From the NCBI GenBank assembly GCA_946186505.1, contig CAMHNI010000014.1, forward strand, positions 1 to 63,726: a DNA stretch of 63,726 bases. The letters run 5' to 3'. This DNA is from an uncultured Prevotellaceae bacterium (GTDB lineage: Bacteria > Bacteroidota > Bacteroidia > Bacteroidales > Bacteroidaceae). A program made the position numbers and the translations under genes. This document shows, in pieces, positions 8,761 to 18,300 of this stretch (position 1 is its first letter; every line of letters begins with the position of its first letter). A model generated the notes under the pieces. It worked only from the letters and a program-made list of their open reading frames with translations. It made no database searches and was not told the DNA's origin.

Positions 8761-9920
8761 GGAGCAAGCAGATTGTCTTTGGGTGCATGACCCATGTAGT
8801 GTTTGTAATTACGATAGAAGGACGATTGCGACGAAAAGCCCGACAACCTAGCCACCTCGGAAGCGGGCAGCTGCGGTTGCTGCTCCATGAGCTGGCAGGC
8901 GTATTCTATGCGCTGGCGGTTGATGAAGTCAGCGAATGTAGTGCCCATCTCCTCCTTCAACACCCGTGAGACATAAGTACGGTTGGTGTGCAGCAGGTCA
9001 GCTACGTCAGTAATCTTCAGGTTAGGTTGCAGAAAGAGTCGGTCGCTGCTCACCACGTCAGCTATCTGCCGGGGCAGTTCGTCCAGGACGGTATGCTGGG
9101 ACTCGCTACTGCTTTCCGTCACAGTATCAGACTCCGGCGCCGTAATATCCAACTCGCGCAGCAGGTCCCTAACTGTAAACTGCTGTCGGTAACCGGCGTA
9201 GCCCAACAGGAACTGCAGCACCGAAAATACCGTCGATGGTACGAGCAACAGCCAAGGGGAGTCAGCAAAACTGTTACGTCCCAAGACGTTAGCCAGGAAC
9301 GAGATGAACGAGGTCACCACAAAGAGCCACAACACAACCTTGACCAGTGGCAGGCGTTTGTCGTCGGTGTCGGCATAATTCTGCTCCAACACCTGCTCGT
9401 ACTTACGGATTTTACGAAAGCCCATGAAGAGCACAAACACAACCAGCAGCGCGAACACCGCCTTAGCCCCTCGATGAACTGTGGCCAGCCACCAGCCGAC
9501 ACCACTCAGCGCGTGGCTGTCGTCACGGTACAGGTAGCTGTCGACGAACAGCGTTGTCTCTGCCGGCGACATCAGCCAGTAGAGCAACCCTACCGTCAGT
9601 CCCACCACTACGGCCGGAGCCAACAACAGCCACTGCCAGCGATGATTCCACTCCGGTTCCGTCAATTCCTTTAAATAGATGTAGTAAAGAGGGAAAACAG
9701 CCAGATTCATCGTGACATAGACGGTGTCGCTGACAGGCAGCAGGCCGGTCAGACGGTTGAAATACACGCAATGCCCCATGTAGAGCAGCGCCGCAGCCGC
9801 CATATATGCCAATAGCCGCTTCTTGGCCGTCTGTCGTTTCTCGGCGACATCCAGTAGAAGCAGTACACACCAGAATGTACAAATGTACATCGGCATCGAC
9901 GATATCAGGCTTGCAAACAT
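8757..9920 (-). CDS. Membrane-anchored AraC-family transcriptional regulator
   Basis: The N-terminal half carries about six to seven hydrophobic helices (for example ICTFWCVLLLLDV, LLLAPAVVVGLTVGLLYWLM, AVFALLVVFVLFMGF, VVLWLFVVTSFISFLANVL), and the last 100 residues form an AraC-type double helix-turn-helix (ITDVADLLHTNRTYVSRVLKEEMGTTFADFINRQRIEYACQLM, then PASEVARLSGFSSQSSFYRNYKHYMG). It should sense a membrane or envelope signal and bind DNA from the membrane. A longer frame opens at 10007, but a perfect promoter (TTTG, 19 bases, TACCTTTG) lies at 9932-9962, inside that extension, so the ATG at 9920 (MFASLISS, 387 residues) is preferred. It overlaps tamB by four bases and is divergent from the secreted-protein operon at 10289, which it may control. 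That target is inference. Confidence 0.85.
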   Translation of the reverse strand: MFASLISSMPMYICTFWCVLLLLDVAEKRQTAKKRLLAYMAAAALLYMGHCVYFNRLTGLLPVSDTVYVTMNLAVFPLYYIYLKELTEPEWNHRWQWLLLAPAVVVGLTVGLLYWLMSPAETTLFVDSYLYRDDSHALSGVGWWLATVHRGAKAVFALLVVFVLFMGFRKIRKYEQVLEQNYADTDDKRLPLVKVVLWLFVVTSFISFLANVLGRNSFADSPWLLLVPSTVFSVLQFLLGYAGYRQQFTVRDLLRELDITAPESDTVTESSSESQHTVLDELPRQIADVVSSDRLFLQPNLKITDVADLLHTNRTYVSRVLKEEMGTTFADFINRQRIEYACQLMEQQPQLPASEVARLSGFSSQSSFYRNYKHYMGHAPKDNLLAP

Positions 9921-9931
9921 TAATCTGCCTA

Positions 9932-9962
9932 CAAAGGTACATCTTTTCTTCTTTGCGGCAAA
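9932..9962 (-). promoter_or_regulatory. Promoter of the AraC-tamB-tamA operon
   Basis: On the minus strand TTTG (9959-9962) and TACCTTTG (9932-9939) are separated by 19 bases, the standard Bacteroidota sigma-factor spacing. The ATG at 9918-9920 lies 11 bases after the -7 box, giving a leader of only a few bases. Confidence 0.75.
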
Positions 9963-10034
9963 ATAATCGAAGAAGAAAATGAAGCAATTCCTGCATATTG
10001 TCATCATTTTTTATTCCCGTAATATTTCTCGGAC

Positions 10035-10094
10035 TTTGGTCGGAGTAAACTACCCCCTTTAGTCCGGGCAAAGGTGAAGCCTACTCCGACCAAA
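10035..10094. promoter_or_regulatory. 13-bp inverted repeat in the divergent control region
   Basis: TTTGGTCGGAGTA (10035-10047) pairs exactly with TACTCCGACCAAA (10082-10094) across a 34-base spacer. It lies about 75 bases upstream of the -33 box of the AraC-type regulator and upstream of the secreted-protein operon. With no gene end nearby it is unlikely to be a terminator and looks like an operator for a dimeric regulator. Confidence 0.6.
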
Positions 10095-10152
10095 CTTCCG
10101 GTTTACCGGCACCAAAGTTCAAATCACCTCTAATGCGTTGTAAATGAACGGC

Positions 10153-10189
10153 TTGTGAATATGAGAACCTGCTATTGTGAATATGAGAA
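10153..10189 (+). promoter_or_regulatory. 15-bp direct repeat with 22-base period
   Basis: TTGTGAATATGAGAA occurs twice, at 10153-10167 and 10175-10189, so the copies sit two helical turns apart on one DNA face. AraC- and LytTR-type regulators use direct half-sites with about this spacing. The repeat lies about 65-100 bases upstream of the probable -7 box of the operon at 10289, suiting an activator site. Confidence 0.6.
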
Positions 10190-10254
10190 TGTTAAAGTTT
10201 ATGTAAACCTTTCATTTTCGACCTGACATGATACTGAATCCCGAAGTTTTTTCC

Positions 10255-10262
10255 TAACTTTA
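10255..10262 (+). promoter_or_regulatory. Possible -7 box of the secreted-protein operon
   Basis: TAACTTTA lies 26 bases before the ATG at 10289. It is one base off TAnnTTTG and has no clear TTTG at the -33 position, which would fit a promoter that needs an activator at the upstream direct repeats. Confidence 0.4.
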
Positions 10263-10288
10263 CGCCACAATTTCAAATCATTAACACT

Positions 10289-12769
10289 ATGAGAAGAAAA
10301 ATACATCTTTTACTCACCCTGCTGTTAGCACTGCCTATAGGAATGTTGGCGGCGGGAACAACGTGGCAGTCGGCCACGGAAATCAGCATTAACGGAAGTG
10401 TCAACGGCTCGCTTTCCAACACAAACGAGGAACAGTGGTACTGGTTTGCTGTCTCAGAAGACGGAAAGTCGGATTTGACGGTAACTCCAAGTGGAAAACT
10501 GAACGTGTGGGACGTGACGCTCTACACCTACAATGGAGACCAGACGGATATTGTACAGCGCAATATCAAAGGCATTGGTACCGCAACGGGCACCATGACC
10601 ACCACGGACCTGGCTCCCGGTACCTATTTCGTACGCGTACGCCGCTACAGCGAATCGGGTGGCTACACGTTGACCAGCAAGTACACCCCTAACCCCTTTG
10701 CCAACGACGGCAAGCACGACAACTGGACGACGGCCAAATGGCTGGAGAACGGAAAGGCCGCGCGGGGACACTTGGGCTACTATTACTTCAACGACACGAA
10801 CGAGGAGGACTGGTACTACATCAACGTCAATGTGGACGGAAAAGCGGACATCACCATCGACCCCGACCAAACGTTCGCACTGAACGTGTGGGACTTGACG
10901 CTCTACACCTACAATGAAGACCAGACCGACATGGTACAGCGCGATAACAAAGGCATTGGCACCGCAACGGGCACCATGACCACTACGGACTTGGCTCCCG
11001 GCACCTATTTCCTCCGCGTACGAAGGTATGGCGGACACGGCGGCTACACCCTGAACTACCAACTGACACCCAACTCCTTTGCCAACGACGGCAAGCACGA
11101 CGACTGGACGACGGCCAAAGCACTGGGGAACGGACAGACGGTGCAGGGACACTTAGGCTACTGTTACTTCAAAGACACGAACGAGGAGGACTGGTACTAC
11201 ATCAACGTCAATGTGGACGGAAAAGCGGACATCACCATCGACCCCGACCAAACGTTCGCACTGAACGTGTGGGACTTGACGCTCTACACCTACAATGAAG
11301 ACCAGACCGACCTTGTACAACGCAATAACAAAGGCGTTGGTACCGCTTTGAGCACCATGACCACCACCGACCTGGCTCCAGGCGTCTATTTCCTCCGAGT
11401 ACGCCGCTATGGTGGACACGGCGGCTACACCCTGAGCTACCAACTGACACCCAACCCCTTTGCCAACGACGGCAAGCACGACAACTGGACGACAGCCAAA
11501 TGGCTGGAGGACGGAAAGACGGCGCAGGGACACTTAGGCTACTGTTACTTCAAAGACACGAACGAGGAGGACTGGTACTACATCAACGTCAATGTGGACG
11601 GAAAAGCGGACATCACCATCGACCCCGACCAAACGTTCGCACTGAACGTGTGGGACTTGACGCTCTACACCTACAATGAAGACCAGACCGACCTTGTACA
11701 ACGCAATAACAAAGGCGTTGGTACCGCTTTGAGCACCATGACCACCACCGACCTGGCTCCTGGCATCTATTTCCTCCGAGTACGCCGCTATGGTGGACAC
11801 GGTGGTTATCGACTGAAAGCCCTGCTCACGCCTAACGGCTACGGCAACGACACCGAACCCAACAACGAATGGACACAGGCAGTAGCATTAGAGGCCAACA
11901 AGACCGTGACCGGACACTTAGGTTACAACTACTTTAAAAATACCGATGAAGAAGACTGGTACATGATACAACAGCCGGCGAAGGGAACTGTCACGCTGAC
12001 CATACATCCCGATCAGGAGTTTGGCCTGAATATCTGGGACGTTACCCTCTACGGCTATAACAGCGACCAGACGGACATCACTCAGAAAGGCAATTCTGGT
12101 GTAGGCACGGAAGACAAGGAGTTTGTTGTCAATGAGATTAATGCCGGTACCTACTTTGTAAAGGTACGCCGATACGGCGGTCACGGTACCTATTTCCTGA
12201 AATATGGCACAAAGCTCGACAAGGTGGAGCCCGCAAAGCCCGAGGTGCCCGAAGACATTGACGACATCGACAGCACAGAGGACCCGCTGCCCGGTGACAA
12301 CCCGACACCCGATCCCGGGCAAGATGACCCGGAATTCGGCGTCATCGACCAGTTCACGTTGTGGTACACCCTCGACAGCGGCGGCGGCACCGTTGCCTAC
12401 AAACTGTCAGAAAAGCCGCAGGTGAGACTGCTCGGCGCAGAGACCACCGTCACGTCGAGTCGCGGCGTGATGACCTTCGAGACCGCAAAGATCTGGAAGT
12501 TCACGCTCGATGCCAAGGGTTCGCCCGTAGGTATCGACGAGACTCCCGTCCAGCAGACGGAGGGCAGCGTCAGCCACGGCGACGATGCCTTGATATTCAG
12601 CGGATGCCGCCCAGGTGAGCCGGTATTCGTCTACACCACCGGCGGTGCGCTCGTCAGCCAGCAGCGCATCGGTGCTGACGGCACCCTCGAACTGTCGCTC
12701 GGCACCCTCCGTCCGGGAATGTATATTGTGAAAGCAGGAAGTGTCAACCTAAAATTCATGAAGAAATGA
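10289..12769 (+). CDS. Secreted repeat protein with five PPC-like beta domains and sorting tail
   Basis: The 826-residue protein has a signal peptide (residues 1-22, LLLTLLLALPIGMLAA) and five consecutive beta-sandwich-like repeats of about 127 residues (from residue about 23 to 640). Each repeat carries a W-T-x-A start, an EEDWYYINV or EEQWYWFAV strand, NVWDLTLYTYNEDQTD, and a closing APGTYFLRVRRYGGHGGYTL, the layout of bacterial pre-peptidase C-terminal type domains. An acidic Pro-rich linker (about 645-680) leads to a Prevotella-type C-terminal module (LWYTLDSGGGTVAYKLSEKPQV, then a sorting domain ending GMYIVKAGSVNLKFMKK). Surface attachment or secretion through a type IX-like route is inferred. 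No catalytic domain is visible, so adhesion or ligand binding is more likely than enzyme activity. First gene of a four-gene operon; its stop overlaps the next start (ATGA). Confidence 0.75.
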   Translation: MRRKIHLLLTLLLALPIGMLAAGTTWQSATEISINGSVNGSLSNTNEEQWYWFAVSEDGKSDLTVTPSGKLNVWDVTLYTYNGDQTDIVQRNIKGIGTATGTMTTTDLAPGTYFVRVRRYSESGGYTLTSKYTPNPFANDGKHDNWTTAKWLENGKAARGHLGYYYFNDTNEEDWYYINVNVDGKADITIDPDQTFALNVWDLTLYTYNEDQTDMVQRDNKGIGTATGTMTTTDLAPGTYFLRVRRYGGHGGYTLNYQLTPNSFANDGKHDDWTTAKALGNGQTVQGHLGYCYFKDTNEEDWYYINVNVDGKADITIDPDQTFALNVWDLTLYTYNEDQTDLVQRNNKGVGTALSTMTTTDLAPGVYFLRVRRYGGHGGYTLSYQLTPNPFANDGKHDNWTTAKWLEDGKTAQGHLGYCYFKDTNEEDWYYINVNVDGKADITIDPDQTFALNVWDLTLYTYNEDQTDLVQRNNKGVGTALSTMTTTDLAPGIYFLRVRRYGGHGGYRLKALLTPNGYGNDTEPNNEWTQAVALEANKTVTGHLGYNYFKNTDEEDWYMIQQPAKGTVTLTIHPDQEFGLNIWDVTLYGYNSDQTDITQKGNSGVGTEDKEFVVNEINAGTYFVKVRRYGGHGTYFLKYGTKLDKVEPAKPEVPEDIDDIDSTEDPLPGDNPTPDPGQDDPEFGVIDQFTLWYTLDSGGGTVAYKLSEKPQVRLLGAETTVTSSRGVMTFETAKIWKFTLDAKGSPVGIDETPVQQTEGSVSHGDDALIFSGCRPGEPVFVYTTGGALVSQQRIGADGTLELSLGTLRPGMYIVKAGSVNLKFMKK
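10721..12211 (+). repeat. 381-bp in-frame tandem repeats inside the PPC-like gene
   Basis: Units begin at about 10721, 11102, 11483 and 11864 with an exact period of 381 bases (127 codons) for the first three. The third and fourth protein repeats are identical at DNA level over roughly 230 bases (from about 11154 and 11535), while repeats 1 and 5 are clearly diverged. This shows recent duplication or gene conversion in the middle of the array. Confidence 0.9.
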
Positions 12770-13581
12770 AAACTATCAGCATCATAAGAATCGCTTGCGT
12801 AGCCCTGCTCCTCATGGCAGGACTGCACACCGCCCAAGCACAGGGCATACGCGTACATTATAAGAATGGCAACACCGTGGACGTGCCTGCATCCCTGTTC
12901 GACCACATGTCGCCAAGTGACATCGACCAGGCGAATCCGGCCTACATCATCTACAAGACCGACGGCACCAGGTTGAAGGTGACAAAGGACGAACTGGACT
13001 ACGTAGAAACCTACGAGGGTGAGTTCGACCAGCGCATCACACAGCAGATACCGAAGGAATATCTGGAGAAGATAGCTTCCCACATGCCCATCTACGCAGG
13101 TAACACGCCACCCGCCATCGAAGGAACATTTTGTATGGATAATTACACACTTGTGTTCGCTTCCGATAATTTCTCCAGCACAAACTTAGCCGATATCTAC
13201 TTACAACTCTCTGAGCAGAACACCTCAAAGAATACGATCATGTATCAAGACAAGCAAGGCTATCAGGCAAGTGAAAAGACGGAGATGATCGTCATGGGAA
13301 AAGGAAACAACTTCACCGTATTTGCCGTGGTTCCCGGTTCCTATAAAACCACTACCTACAAGCTGGCTACCATCGTTTCCGGCACAATGACCGACGGCAG
13401 CATCAAGGATTGCTACCAGGCCATCCTGATGGTGGACAAGAACGACCCAGACGACTTAGTAATGGCCGAAGGTACCTACCGCATCTTTAAGGACGGTGAT
13501 GGTCTCGCAGCACCAGCTTCATGGTCGTCGCGCAGCACTGTCCGCCAGCGTAGCGGCGTGTCAGCCATAGCAGCAAAATAA
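12766..13581 (+). CDS. Secreted hypothetical protein
   Basis: A 271-residue protein with a clear signal peptide (residues 1-25, ending TAQAQ). The segment just after it, IRVHYKNGNTVDVPASLFDHMSPSD followed by YIIYKTDGTRLKVTKDELDYVETYE, contains two copies of a short beta phrase (x-Y-K-x-[NT]-D/G-x-x-x-V) of the type found at the ends of many Prevotella exported proteins, where it reads as text about a KDG or NG turn followed by strand and helix. The remainder has no motif I recognise. There is no sorting tail or lipobox, so it may be periplasmic or be secreted with its neighbours. Its ATG overlaps the stop of the repeat-protein gene by four bases, and the next gene begins 23 bases downstream. 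Function unknown; a partner of the surface proteins in the same operon is the best guess. Confidence 0.65.
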   Translation: MKTISIIRIACVALLLMAGLHTAQAQGIRVHYKNGNTVDVPASLFDHMSPSDIDQANPAYIIYKTDGTRLKVTKDELDYVETYEGEFDQRITQQIPKEYLEKIASHMPIYAGNTPPAIEGTFCMDNYTLVFASDNFSSTNLADIYLQLSEQNTSKNTIMYQDKQGYQASEKTEMIVMGKGNNFTVFAVVPGSYKTTTYKLATIVSGTMTDGSIKDCYQAILMVDKNDPDDLVMAEGTYRIFKDGDGLAAPASWSSRSTVRQRSGVSAIAAK

Positions 13582-13604
13582 GAATCGTTAATCAACCCAT
13601 ACCG

Positions 13605-15323
13605 ATGATGAAAAGACGAATCCTACTGGCCTTGGCGGTGCTCTCCTGCACGGGGAGCCTGCTGGCCGACAAGAAGCCCGTGAAGGTCGGCTTGGCCGAC
13701 ATCACAGCCGCCCGTCAGCAGCGGGTGACGCGGGCAGCCGACAAAGAGGGCATCAAAGCGACCTTGAAGTACGAACAGATAGCTGACATGAAGACGCCGC
13801 GCATATCCCATCAGATATTCCCGTCTGGTGACGGCTTTGTAGTCGTGGGCGGACGCACGACGGGGTTCCAGCTGACTGAGACTGCCGAACTGTACCAGAA
13901 CGGCCAGTGGACCAACCTGAGCATCGGCTCGTCGCACGACGGTGCCTTCTCGGTGAAGCTCAGTGACGGCCGCTACATGATAGGCGGCGGCTTCTCGTCG
14001 TCCAAAGGTGTAGGGCAGAGCAAGGCCACTGACATCTATAATCCTTCTACGAAGTCCTTCACCACAGGTCCTGGCCTGACCGTGGCACGCGCCATGTCAA
14101 AGGCTGTGGCTGTAGGCAGCAAGGTCTATGTCAGCGGCAACTGGTATGCCGATGACAATGTGATGGACCTGTACGACGGACAGTCGTTCCAGTCTGTTGG
14201 CAACATGGACGGACGCTGCAACCCCTATTTGTTTACCGACAATAGTGGCAACGTCCTGGTGGTCTCTGCCTACGACACCAAGGGCAAGGACTTCGGATTC
14301 TATACCGACGATGACGGCGACCAGCTGCTGTTAGGTGACTATTACTACCCCGCCACGGATGAGACGCGCTACTTCGGACTGCCGTTTACACCACAGAATT
14401 ATCCTTTGGGTCTGTCCGATGACACGCGCCGTGAGGACTACCACTTCATGTACGAGGGAGACAACTGCTATCTGCTACTGGCCAAGACCACCACGGGCTA
14501 CATGCTTTATCTGTTTGACTTCGACGGGCTTCAGCTCTATCGGTTCAACACGGTCGAAATACCCACTGCTGACGATGCCGGACAGACCATCACATGGCGT
14601 GGTGGCATCATCACCAATCAGGCACGTGAGGAGGTTTATCTGATAGGTGCCAGCGGTACGGCCACCAACCAGACGCTGCACATCATCAGCCTGAATTATA
14701 TCACTGACGACTGGACCATTGCCACGGCCAAAGGCTTCAGCCACAACCTGCTGACGGCCTCATGGACTCTGATGGCTGACGGTCGTCTGGCCTGTACCGG
14801 CGGTGGCATCAAGGACAATACCGACGCCCAGCGCAAGGCTTACATCTTCACCCCGCCAGTGGCAGGTGAAGAAGGAGGTGAAGGTGGTGACGAGGATGAG
14901 GAGTCTTCGGCTTTGGTAGTAACTACCAAGGACGGAATGCAGACCACCTTTGTTTTGCTCAAGGAAAAGCCGAAAGTGACGTTCTCAGGCAAGGATCTGC
15001 AGGTCAGTACGAGCCGGGGCATCGTAAACTTTGCCCTGACCGACGTCCAGCGTTTCAATTATATCAACTTGCCTGCCACAGGTATCAAGGAGGTGGCCGA
15101 TGCACCAGACACTGACATCAGCTACCAGCAAGACGAGGGACAGTTGGTCCTGAGCCAACTCCGTGCTGGTGCTCAGGTGGGCATCTATACTCTTGACGGT
15201 AAGCTGGTGAGACAACTCCAGCCTCACCATGCTGGTACTTTCCGCATTGATCTCTCTGCATTGCCCCATGGGGTATATATAGTCAAAGCTGATACACTTA
15301 CCTATAAAATTATAAAGCGATGA
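13605..15323 (+). CDS. Secreted Kelch/beta-propeller-like protein with sorting tail
   Basis: This 572-residue protein has a signal peptide (about residues 1-21) and repeats of the Kelch kind: GDGFVVVGGRT with TAELYQNGQWT, DGRYMIGGGFS with ATDIYNPSTKSFTTGPGL, GSKVYVSGNW with MDLYDGQSF, and DGRLACTGGGI, which mark the blades of a beta-propeller spanning about residues 60-420. An acidic linker (EEGGEGGDEDEE) is followed by the Prevotella C-terminal module, LVVTTKDGMQTTFVLLKEKPKVTFSGKDL, and a sorting domain with GVYIVKADTLTYKIIKR at the end. The same type of module ends the first gene of the operon. A sugar- or protein-binding propeller on the cell surface is inferred; galactose-oxidase-type catalytic residues are not evident. 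Its stop overlaps the next start by four bases. Confidence 0.7.
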   Translation: MMKRRILLALAVLSCTGSLLADKKPVKVGLADITAARQQRVTRAADKEGIKATLKYEQIADMKTPRISHQIFPSGDGFVVVGGRTTGFQLTETAELYQNGQWTNLSIGSSHDGAFSVKLSDGRYMIGGGFSSSKGVGQSKATDIYNPSTKSFTTGPGLTVARAMSKAVAVGSKVYVSGNWYADDNVMDLYDGQSFQSVGNMDGRCNPYLFTDNSGNVLVVSAYDTKGKDFGFYTDDDGDQLLLGDYYYPATDETRYFGLPFTPQNYPLGLSDDTRREDYHFMYEGDNCYLLLAKTTTGYMLYLFDFDGLQLYRFNTVEIPTADDAGQTITWRGGIITNQAREEVYLIGASGTATNQTLHIISLNYITDDWTIATAKGFSHNLLTASWTLMADGRLACTGGGIKDNTDAQRKAYIFTPPVAGEEGGEGGDEDEESSALVVTTKDGMQTTFVLLKEKPKVTFSGKDLQVSTSRGIVNFALTDVQRFNYINLPATGIKEVADAPDTDISYQQDEGQLVLSQLRAGAQVGIYTLDGKLVRQLQPHHAGTFRIDLSALPHGVYIVKADTLTYKIIKR

Positions 15324-18300
15324 AACGTCCACGTACCTTAATAATATATATGCTGACAGTCGTCTTGTCGGCCTTTGCTTGGTTGCCTGCAATGGCACAG
15401 CAGTCACAGGACGCACTCTACATCTTCCGCAACGACGGACAGTTCAATGCTTTTTTCTGGGGTGACATTGAGCGCATAGAATACAGTCGCGTGGATACCT
15501 TCGGTATTGAGCGCCACGACTATGTGGTGCAGGAAATCTATGCCCTCGATTCGGTGTTCCGCATTCCGCTCTCGGCCATAGACTCGGTGTCGTTCGTCAC
15601 GCCTGAGACGCAGTATAAGAAGGACGTGGTAAGACCAGACAAGTCTATTGCCGACTACATTGTGGCCAGTGACTCGGTCAGTTGGATACGTCTGGCACCG
15701 AACACGCCGTCGGCGCTGATACCAAAGAAGGGTGACAAGATTTTCATTAAGGAGTTCAGCCGCTATATCCCTGACGGCTTCGTGGGGCTTGTGACTTCGG
15801 TTACCAGCGGCGAAGGAGGCTATACGGTGATGACCGACGAGCTCGAACTGGTCGATATCTTCGACCGCCTGGTAGTGAAGACCGCTGCTGCCTCCGTTGA
15901 AGACAATACTGCCGCCGTACGTCGCAGAGGATTATTCGACGGCACCGAGATGAACTACACCAACGAGGAACCCATCGAACTGCCGCCCCTTGCCGGCTCC
16001 ATACCCTTCACCGGCTCCTACGCCATGGGAAAGCTCGGGCCTGTCAGTATCAGCGGCGACGTGGCCGGTGCCTTCAATTACGGCATCAAGCGTAAACTGG
16101 AGATTCGCGCCTTTCTGTTTGTCGATGCTCTCAAAGCCCAGTTCAAGTACGACCAGAATGTGAAGTCGTACAACGAGGTGGACCTTGGCGGGTCGTTGGT
16201 GGGAACGATGACGGGCAGCGTTGACTTCCCGCTGAAAGGTGTTTCCAAGTCTCTCTCAGACTTCTTCAGGGTCAACGTCACGGCAGGCCTCTTCGTGGGC
16301 GCCCAGTTCTCGGCTATTTCCATCAACTATACCCGCAAGTATAACGTGTTGCTGCATACGCAGGTCGTCGCCGACGAGAAGGACGTGCCACTCATTCCGG
16401 GCGAGATTCCCATACCGTTCCACAGATACCACTACGACGTGGCCCTCGACACCACCGAGTTCTCGGCAAACATCAACGACAAGTACAGCTTCAGTGCCGG
16501 CGTCTATGCCGAGATAAGCTTAGGCGTGCGCTACCCGTTCAAGAAGTGGGACACGAGCGCGAACAAGGACAAGCTCGGCGTGGGCGTCAAGCTCCGTGCC
16601 GAGTTGGGCGGCAAGCTCGAGTTCAGCGTTCCCAAGCTCGACCTGCCCCTCGTCTTCACCGACAAGCCCCTGCCCCAGCTGAGCCTCTACCGTCTGCTGA
16701 ACACGCAGACCGATATTAGCCTGATGGGCTACGGCAAGCTGTCATTGTCGGGCGAGCTGGGCAAGTGGAAAGGCAGTATCGATCCCGAGCTCGACGTGCT
16801 GAAGACAGGACACTTCGGCGTGGTGCCCGACATCACGGGCATCAGCGTGTCGCAGGACAGGGAACTGCCTATACGCCCCTACCGTCACCTGATGACGGCC
16901 CCGCTGGCCCCCGACCGCAAGCTGCTGATGTCGAAGGACATAGGCTTTGCTGTCTTCGACAAGGACGGGAAGCTGGTGACCGACTCCATCAGCGACTACT
17001 ATCTCTCCAACGGTAAGTGTACCGATACCGGCTGGGAGCGTGACGGCCTCTACCGTTGCGTGTTCACCAACATCGACCCTGTCAAGAGCGAGGAATCCAC
17101 CTACACAGCCTATCCTATGGTGAAATACGACGGATGGAAACTCCTGGTTGACAAGAAGAGAGAGTTCACCCTCGACTCCGCACGCATCGATGTCAAGGAG
17201 CGCCTGATAGAGGACATCAAGGGCGAAGGAGGTTCACGCGACGTCGAGGTCATTCCCAACATGTCGAACGTTGAAGTGGAGTCAGAGGACGAGTCGTGGC
17301 TCACCTTCGTCTGGCTTGACCACAAGAACGAGCTCGCCGTCTTCTACAAGGCACTGCCCAAGGGCGTCCACGGCCGCCGCGGAGTCATACGTCTCACTGG
17401 CAAGACCCAGAAGGGCGAGAAGCTGATAGAGGACAGCGTCGTTGTCTGTCAGGGTGGCGGCTATATAGCCGTACATCCCGAGAAGCTCACATTCGGCATT
17501 GACGGCGGCACGAAGACCGTCACCATCGACAGTACCAACGTCAAGGAAATAATTGTCCGCGACACACCCAGGGGCATCCATGCCACCCTCAAGGACAATG
17601 TCCTTACCATCACCGTCGATAAGAACACCGACTACAAATACACCGACTTCGTCATCCTCGAGGGTGAGACCGACAACGGCCAGAAAGCCTCCGTCTATAT
17701 CACCATCGAGCAGGACGGCAAGGATCCCGATGCCCCCGATCCGGGAGAGACCATCGCCATAGAGACCTTCAAGTGTAGCGTGAGAGCCGGTAATACGAAA
17801 CTTGTCTCATGCAGCGACCCGGACATCCACTGGGGTATGGGCTATGGTCCACAGCCTTGGGGCTGGAGCGTGGGCTACGATGCGGAGAAGGCACCGAAGC
17901 TGGTCACAGCCACCATAGGCAGCAAAGCCATCAATTTTGTGGTACATGCCGACAACGATGAATACACCACCTATCGTGATGAGAACTCGCCTATCTACGA
18001 CGGTACGCCCCTTGCCGGCAATAGGTCATACACGCTGACGTTCGACATTGAGAAATACCTCGACGACGAGGGAAAGCCAGCTGCCCGCGTGACCAACATG
18101 TCGATGAGCTACAGTTCCAAGGAGACGTGGCCCAATGTGCCCGACTTTGGTTACTACGAAGATTACGAGTTGCACCGTATTTCGGCTACTGTTGACCCCA
18201 GTGAGGTCAAGGCCAGCATCGACATATCTTCTAAATTCGATTACGTCGATGGCAAATTCCAGTACATTCCCATAGGTTACAAAAGCATTATGCTGTCCGG

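Noticed and set aside
10721..11863. CRISPR or transposon repeats
   Set aside because: The 381-base period is in frame and encodes protein domains.
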